55,116 bases of DNA from Gemmatimonadota bacterium. GTDB taxonomy: Bacteria > Gemmatimonadota > Gemmatimonadetes > Longimicrobiales > Gaopeijiaceae. Under the pieces are notes generated by a model. The model worked only from the letters and a program-made list of their open reading frames with translations, was not told where the DNA came from and did no database searches. Made by a program: the position numbers and the translations under genes. Shown here piece after piece: positions 51,804 through 55,116 of this stretch; position 1 is the first letter of the stretch; every line of letters starts with the position of its first letter. The stretch lies in contig VXOC01000140.1 of NCBI GenBank assembly GCA_009840215.1, forward strand, positions 1 through 55,116, given 5' to 3'.

Positions 51804-52460
51804 TCACAGTTCCAACAGAGGTCGAACAGCTGCACACTTAGGCTCCATTCGAGTCAACAACTCACGAACCCCTGACACGTCGAAGGTCTGAGTGCGCACT
51901 TGACCATCGCTAAACTCCGCAAACACAGTCAGATGCGTACCGGATGAAAGGAGCCTTGCCAAAAACGCGACCGCGGAGTCGCTCCGTACCTCTTGCATAA
52001 ATCCGTGATGGGCAACCCATTGTTCAGTCCACACGCGACTGGCGTCCTTACGAAACGAGATATCAGACTCTACGCGGTCCATCGGATCAGAACTGGTACC
52101 AGCGATAGTGACTGGCGGAACCTCGGAAGCCGGCTTGTGCCAAACGAAGGCCACTGCAAGCTCCCGAGGCGCCAACAAGAATGAAAGACGCAGACCATCT
52201 GGATCGGGCTGAATGTGCCGGCTATAGCGATAGCACTCGATATGGAAGCTGGCCATCTTGCCCTGTGCCCAGATTGTTGGCCCGAACAAAGGTCCTTCCG
52301 GCGCCTCTTCAAATCTCAATTGTCCGGTGTCGGCTGCGGCGATGCTTTCGGCGCTACTACGTTCTTGACCAGGATTCTCGTTCCTTGGATGGTCGATCTG
52401 CGAGCCGCGATCTTCCACCTGAAGGGAAAGGGCGATCAAAATGACAATTCCCAGTAGCAT
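51804..52460 (-). CDS. Exported protein, VasI-like C-terminal domain
   Basis: 218 aa from the ATG at 52460. Signal or anchor LLGIVILIALSLQVEDRG. The second half has the pattern RVWTEQWVAHHGFMQEVRSD, then HLTVFAEFSDGQVRTQTFDV and SGVRELLTRMEPKC. This resembles the domain in VasI and related periplasmic proteins (..F.......R...FD..GL...L....C). Similarity is distant. Minus-strand, single gene as far as I can see. Confidence 0.58.
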   Translation of the reverse strand: MLLGIVILIALSLQVEDRGSQIDHPRNENPGQERSSAESIAAADTGQLRFEEAPEGPLFGPTIWAQGKMASFHIECYRYSRHIQPDPDGLRLSFLLAPRELAVAFVWHKPASEVPPVTIAGTSSDPMDRVESDISFRKDASRVWTEQWVAHHGFMQEVRSDSAVAFLARLLSSGTHLTVFAEFSDGQVRTQTFDVSGVRELLTRMEPKCAAVRPLLEL

Positions 52461-52768
52461 TTGCACCGATGACTCCTCTCTGCGCTGTGGCTTGAATGCC
52501 ACAAGGGGGGGGTGGAATTGGACATCCCTAAGCTCTGGTGTCCTGCTCGTGGCAAAGGATACGGACAACTAGGCGCACAAACAAGGACTGCTCTGGAAAA
52601 AGCCACCACAAAACCCGAAGGGAATGCGACCCTTCGATACCGCATCGCCGCACCTCACGAGCGTGACAAGCGCCGCTGGGTCGCATCCCAAAGGTCCATC
52701 TAGGGCTGCTGGCCGCAACATGGCCCTCTTTGCATACGTTCGTCTGCGCTGACCCTACGACTCCCGTA
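52461..52768. other. Gene-free gap
   Basis: About 300 bp with no convincing gene; open frames are short and low in protein character. It separates the VasI-like gene from the coupled lipoprotein pair. Confidence 0.35.
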
Positions 52769-53338
52769 CTACCAAAAGCGAATGTCGGAGAACCACAACA
52801 TCCAACTGGAAAGCGAGTCTCCGCCATGTGTGTAGGTGCCACGGACATAGGACACTCCACCGTTGCGGGCAGCGGAAAAGTACTGCCCGGGTATCTCGAT
52901 TGCCCAGCGGTTCCTGGCAGCCGGCGGTGCGGTCGGGTGTACCTTGAGCAAGACGAGGATCCCGCGGAAAGTCTCCTCACCACGCTTGATCGTAACCTCA
53001 TGTGCACCTGAATGACCGACCACACTCTCGAACCCATCAACGCCTTGAGTGATGACTCCTCCTCCGAAATCATAGACCCCAGGCCGGGATCTCTCGCCAG
53101 CTCGAATCTCCCACCGGCCTCCAGCGGATGCGATGGTCACATCTGCATTCACTAGGGTGGCAAACTGCGGCGTCACGGTGCGAGCATATCCGACGGGGCG
53201 CGGCGTAGTTGTAGCGCATCCAAGGACGGTTGCGGCCACAAGAAGAGAAAGGAAAGGGTACCGTATCCGATGCGTCTCCCAGAATGCGATTCGCGTCACT
53301 GCGTCAATAGCCTTGGATTGGCAAATTGCCTCGATCAT
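52769..53338 (-). CDS. Lipoprotein of unknown function
   Basis: 189 aa. A lipoprotein signal lies at residues ~26-41 ([19 protein letters not shown]; lipobox VLGC), after a long N-terminal lead, so the true start may be internal. The body is beta-rich ([40 protein letters not shown]). Its ATG overlaps the stop of the upstream gene (ATGA), so the two exported proteins are co-translated. Confidence 0.62.
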   Translation of the reverse strand: MIEAICQSKAIDAVTRIAFWETHRIRYPFLSLLVAATVLGCATTTPRPVGYARTVTPQFATLVNADVTIASAGGRWEIRAGERSRPGVYDFGGGVITQGVDGFESVVGHSGAHEVTIKRGEETFRGILVLLKVHPTAPPAARNRWAIEIPGQYFSAARNGGVSYVRGTYTHGGDSLSSWMLWFSDIRFW

Positions 53339-53922
53339 CTGCGAACCCTTGCGGCTGGGAGTGGTCGCAACTCTTTGCCATCGAATTCCTGAACAAGGGA
53401 GGGTGCCAGGAGACGGATAATGTAGTCTTCAGGATCGGAAGTGGATGCACACTGCGGTTTCCTGGTAGAGCCGCTGACGCCTGCGGTTCCGGTAGCGCCC
53501 GCCACGCCGGTGGAACTGGTTGCCCCGGTCACACCTGTCGAGGCAGCAGTGCCGGCCACACCTGTGCCTCCGGTAGCGCCCGCCACGCCGGTGGAGCTGG
53601 TTGCCCCAGCTACGCCGGTCGAACTTGTGGTACCGGCGATGCCCGTGGAGCTGGTGGTACCCGACACGCCGGTGGCCGCGGTAGCGCCTCCCACTCCCGT
53701 CGAACTGATGCGATGGTTGGTACAGGGATTACCGTATACGACGTTTGCCACGACAATAAGAGTTCCGAACCGAGACTGATCATAGATCGTGGGAAGCTCG
53801 GCAAGAACCTCATCGGGGCCGTCAAATGTGCTGAGCGTCGGTAGCTCGCGCCACTGCAGCGAGCTCGTGCTGGCGCACGCGGACGTCAGTACGAGTAGTA
53901 CGAAAGCCGACGGCTTGGTCAT
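53335..53922 (-). CDS. Lipoprotein with collagen-like triplets
   Basis: 195 aa. Lipoprotein signal [14 protein letters not shown]. Residues ~73-152 are a tandem repeat of nine residues based on STGVAGATS, in which Gly falls every third position except at the ninth. It is flanked by Cys-containing segments (NPCTNH and KPQCAS) that could lock the repeat. The C-terminus is ordinary globular sequence. Coupled to the next lipoprotein gene. A trimeric collagen-like stalk is possible but not proven by sequence. Confidence 0.7.
   Translation of the reverse strand: MTKPSAFVLLVLTSACASTSSLQWRELPTLSTFDGPDEVLAELPTIYDQSRFGTLIVVANVVYGNPCTNHRISSTGVGGATAATGVSGTTSSTGIAGTTSSTGVAGATSSTGVAGATGGTGVAGTAASTGVTGATSSTGVAGATGTAGVSGSTRKPQCASTSDPEDYIIRLLAPSLVQEFDGKELRPLPAARVRR
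53467..53706. repeat. 27-bp tandem repeat inside lipoprotein gene
   Basis: About nine imperfect units of 27 bp encoding STGVAGATS-like nonapeptides. Units differ mostly at the third and last triplets. Such repeats expand and contract by slippage, so length may vary among strains. Confidence 0.65.
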
Positions 53923-54195
53923 CCTGCCCCTCCTTTCGAGAACCGGTCCTGGCGAGTCCGGTAAGCGAATCGACGAAGCGTCATTGGGTGCCGAGTCCCC
54001 TTCACGGCATCCCTATAGAATGCGAGCTAAACGCGAGCTTGTCAAAGAATGTCGGCGAACGTAGACGCGAGCGGTTTCCCAGATGCCCGTGTCGCGGGAC
54101 CTCTTCGCTTGACAGATTCACTCGTCATAGCTCATCGTGGCGAGGCTAGTGTCCGCTGACATCTATGGGTCGTCCAGCAAACGGGAAGAAGAGGA
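53923..54195. other. Gene-free gap
   Basis: Divergent spacer between the lipoprotein pair and the ParB-like gene. No gene seen; promoters of both must lie here but were not resolved. Confidence 0.35.
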
Positions 54196-54909
54196 ATGAC
54201 CGATCGACGATTCACCCGCCACCCCCTTTCGTCCCTCTGTGGTGACATGGACGCGGAATCGTTCCAGGCCCTGGTCAATGACATTCGGGATCAGGGGCAG
54301 CTGGAGCCGATCGATGTGGTCTGCGACGAGATCGTAGACGGGTGGCATCGGTACCGAGCCTGCCAGCTGCTGGAGCTTGAACCGAAGACTCGTGTACTCC
54401 CCGAGGGAGTCGAGCTGGCGGAGTACGTCCTGGGAAAGAACGCGCATCGTCGCCATATGACCGCAGAGCAGCGGGCGGCGGTCGTGATGCTTGCGGCGGA
54501 GTGGATGCCGGCTCATCGGCCTGCGACGACGGAAAAGGGTGACACGGTGTCACCCTTATCGAACGAGGCGGCAGCCGCACGAGCAGGCGTTAGCAAGCGA
54601 ACGATCCAGCGGGTGAAAGCCCAGATTCGGGCCGGGCACGGGGAAGCGCTGGCCACAGGATCGGAGACGCTCCGATCGCTGGCGGCGAAGGCGAGAAAAG
54701 CGGCGGCGGTGGAGGCTCGGGAAGACACCGGAAGGGCGGTGGGCGAGAAGCGGCAGGAGAGATCGATGGTGGCCGAACTGCGGGACCAGGTTGCGTTCCT
54801 CAAGACGGAGATTGAGAGAAGGGACGCCCGGATCGCCGAGTTGGTCGAGGAGGTTGAGAGGCTCACCCTGCAACGGGATGAGTTGATTGAGGGGGGTGAC
54901 CGGGACTGA
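54196..54909 (+). CDS. ParB/Srx-fold domain protein with HTH and coiled coil
   Basis: 237 aa. N-terminal ParB-like domain: FQALVNDIRDQGQLEPIDVV and DEIVDGWHRYRACQLLEL (DG.HR..A in place of the classic GERR.RA). Then VLGKNAHRRHMTAEQRAAVV and an HTH (AAAARAGVSKRTIQRVKAQI). The last ~50 residues are a coiled coil (LRDQVAFLKTEIERRDARIA). This type is common on phages and mobile elements and is not a chromosomal ParB. Start ATG 54196, weak ribosome site GAAGAGG. Confidence 0.78.
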   Translation: MTDRRFTRHPLSSLCGDMDAESFQALVNDIRDQGQLEPIDVVCDEIVDGWHRYRACQLLELEPKTRVLPEGVELAEYVLGKNAHRRHMTAEQRAAVVMLAAEWMPAHRPATTEKGDTVSPLSNEAAAARAGVSKRTIQRVKAQIRAGHGEALATGSETLRSLAAKARKAAAVEAREDTGRAVGEKRQERSMVAELRDQVAFLKTEIERRDARIAELVEEVERLTLQRDELIEGGDRD

Positions 54910-55116
54910 GGGTCCTTCAAGTCGGAGTGACGGTGTCGTAAGGGTCGGTAGCAGGTCGGTCCGTGGAGCGCTATCGTCCCCCGGTCGATCCCGGCGCGAC
55001 TCAGCCCCCCGGTGAGCAGGAGCAACCACAACATGCAGCCCACCCCGGTGTCTTTTACACATCTGACGCTGCCGACGATGTTACGCGGGTAGATGTGGGG
55101 GGTGGGCGTTGAATTA
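54910..55116. other. Right end without a gene
   Basis: No coding frame is visible to the window end. The sequence is GC-rich with runs of C and G. No attachment site or clear terminal repeat matching the window start was found. Confidence 0.35.

Noticed and set aside
1-55116. CRISPR arrays
   Set aside because: No evenly spaced direct repeats with unique spacers; the only tight tandem repeat is the coding 27-bp repeat at 53467-53706.
1-55116. tRNA or rRNA genes as island attachment sites
   Set aside because: No cloverleaf with a TTC-A loop and acceptor stem, and no rRNA segment, was recognised by eye; not excluded by computation.

Overview
The window is a GC-rich bacterial chromosomal segment that reads as a defence/accessory island with many decayed genes. 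Six or more exported six-bladed beta-propeller proteins carry the FGREGEGPGEF-type motif. That expansion, with the general gene style, points to a Gemmatimonadota-like bacterium. This is an inference from family composition; no rRNA or core marker gene is present to prove it.

Layout. 0.2-11 kb: an AlbA_2 protein, a DUF1156-type DNA methyltransferase translationally coupled to a PD-(D/E)XK nuclease that is split by one in-frame TAG, a membrane protein, an AAA ATPase, a DUF5655 nuclease-like protein and several relics. 11-20 kb: a tight two-gene cassette (unknown 516-aa protein plus 900-aa phospholipase-D-like protein) followed by a GIY-YIG protein, a 5'-truncated DrmC-like phospholipase D gene, a restriction-endonuclease-fold protein, a second small GIY-YIG protein and an Mrr-type endonuclease. 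20-31 kb: a frameshifted AbiJ protein, a PD-(D/E)XK-like protein, an AAA/TOPRIM pair resembling PARIS, a TIGR04255-HTH operon with scattered relic copies, two HigBA modules with broken toxins (one antitoxin is interrupted by a 245-bp MITE-like element with a 4-bp target duplication), and a RES/MbcA remnant.

31-43.8 kb: a membrane-associated protein, two HTH-ImmA/PIN pairs, a beta-propeller operon of four coupled genes (the last frameshifted), and a sigma/anti-sigma/membrane-protein operon. 43.8-48.3 kb: a Cys-rich exported peptide, a tandem array of three paralogous exported peptides running into a beta-propeller lipoprotein, a mosaic of propeller fragments fused onto an XRE gene, and a truncated propeller. 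48.3-55.1 kb: a HigA relic, a VanZ-like protein, an intact DinJ-YafQ-type toxin-antitoxin pair, an HTH-ImmA regulator sharing a palindromic divergent promoter with a small gene, three exported proteins (one with collagen-like triplets), and a ParB-like protein.

Working together: most of the left 34 kb looks like stacked anti-phage and addiction modules in various states of decay. Recurrent AT-rich elements with GACAAC/GTTGTC palindromes or TTGACAT ends lie in many of the gaps between them. The propeller and peptide genes form a separate exported system. A shared ~59-bp upstream element (35062-35120 and 44268-44326) and the three-peptide array are the strongest sign of an undescribed system. 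The 516-aa/phospholipase-D cassette is the best candidate for an undescribed defence system.
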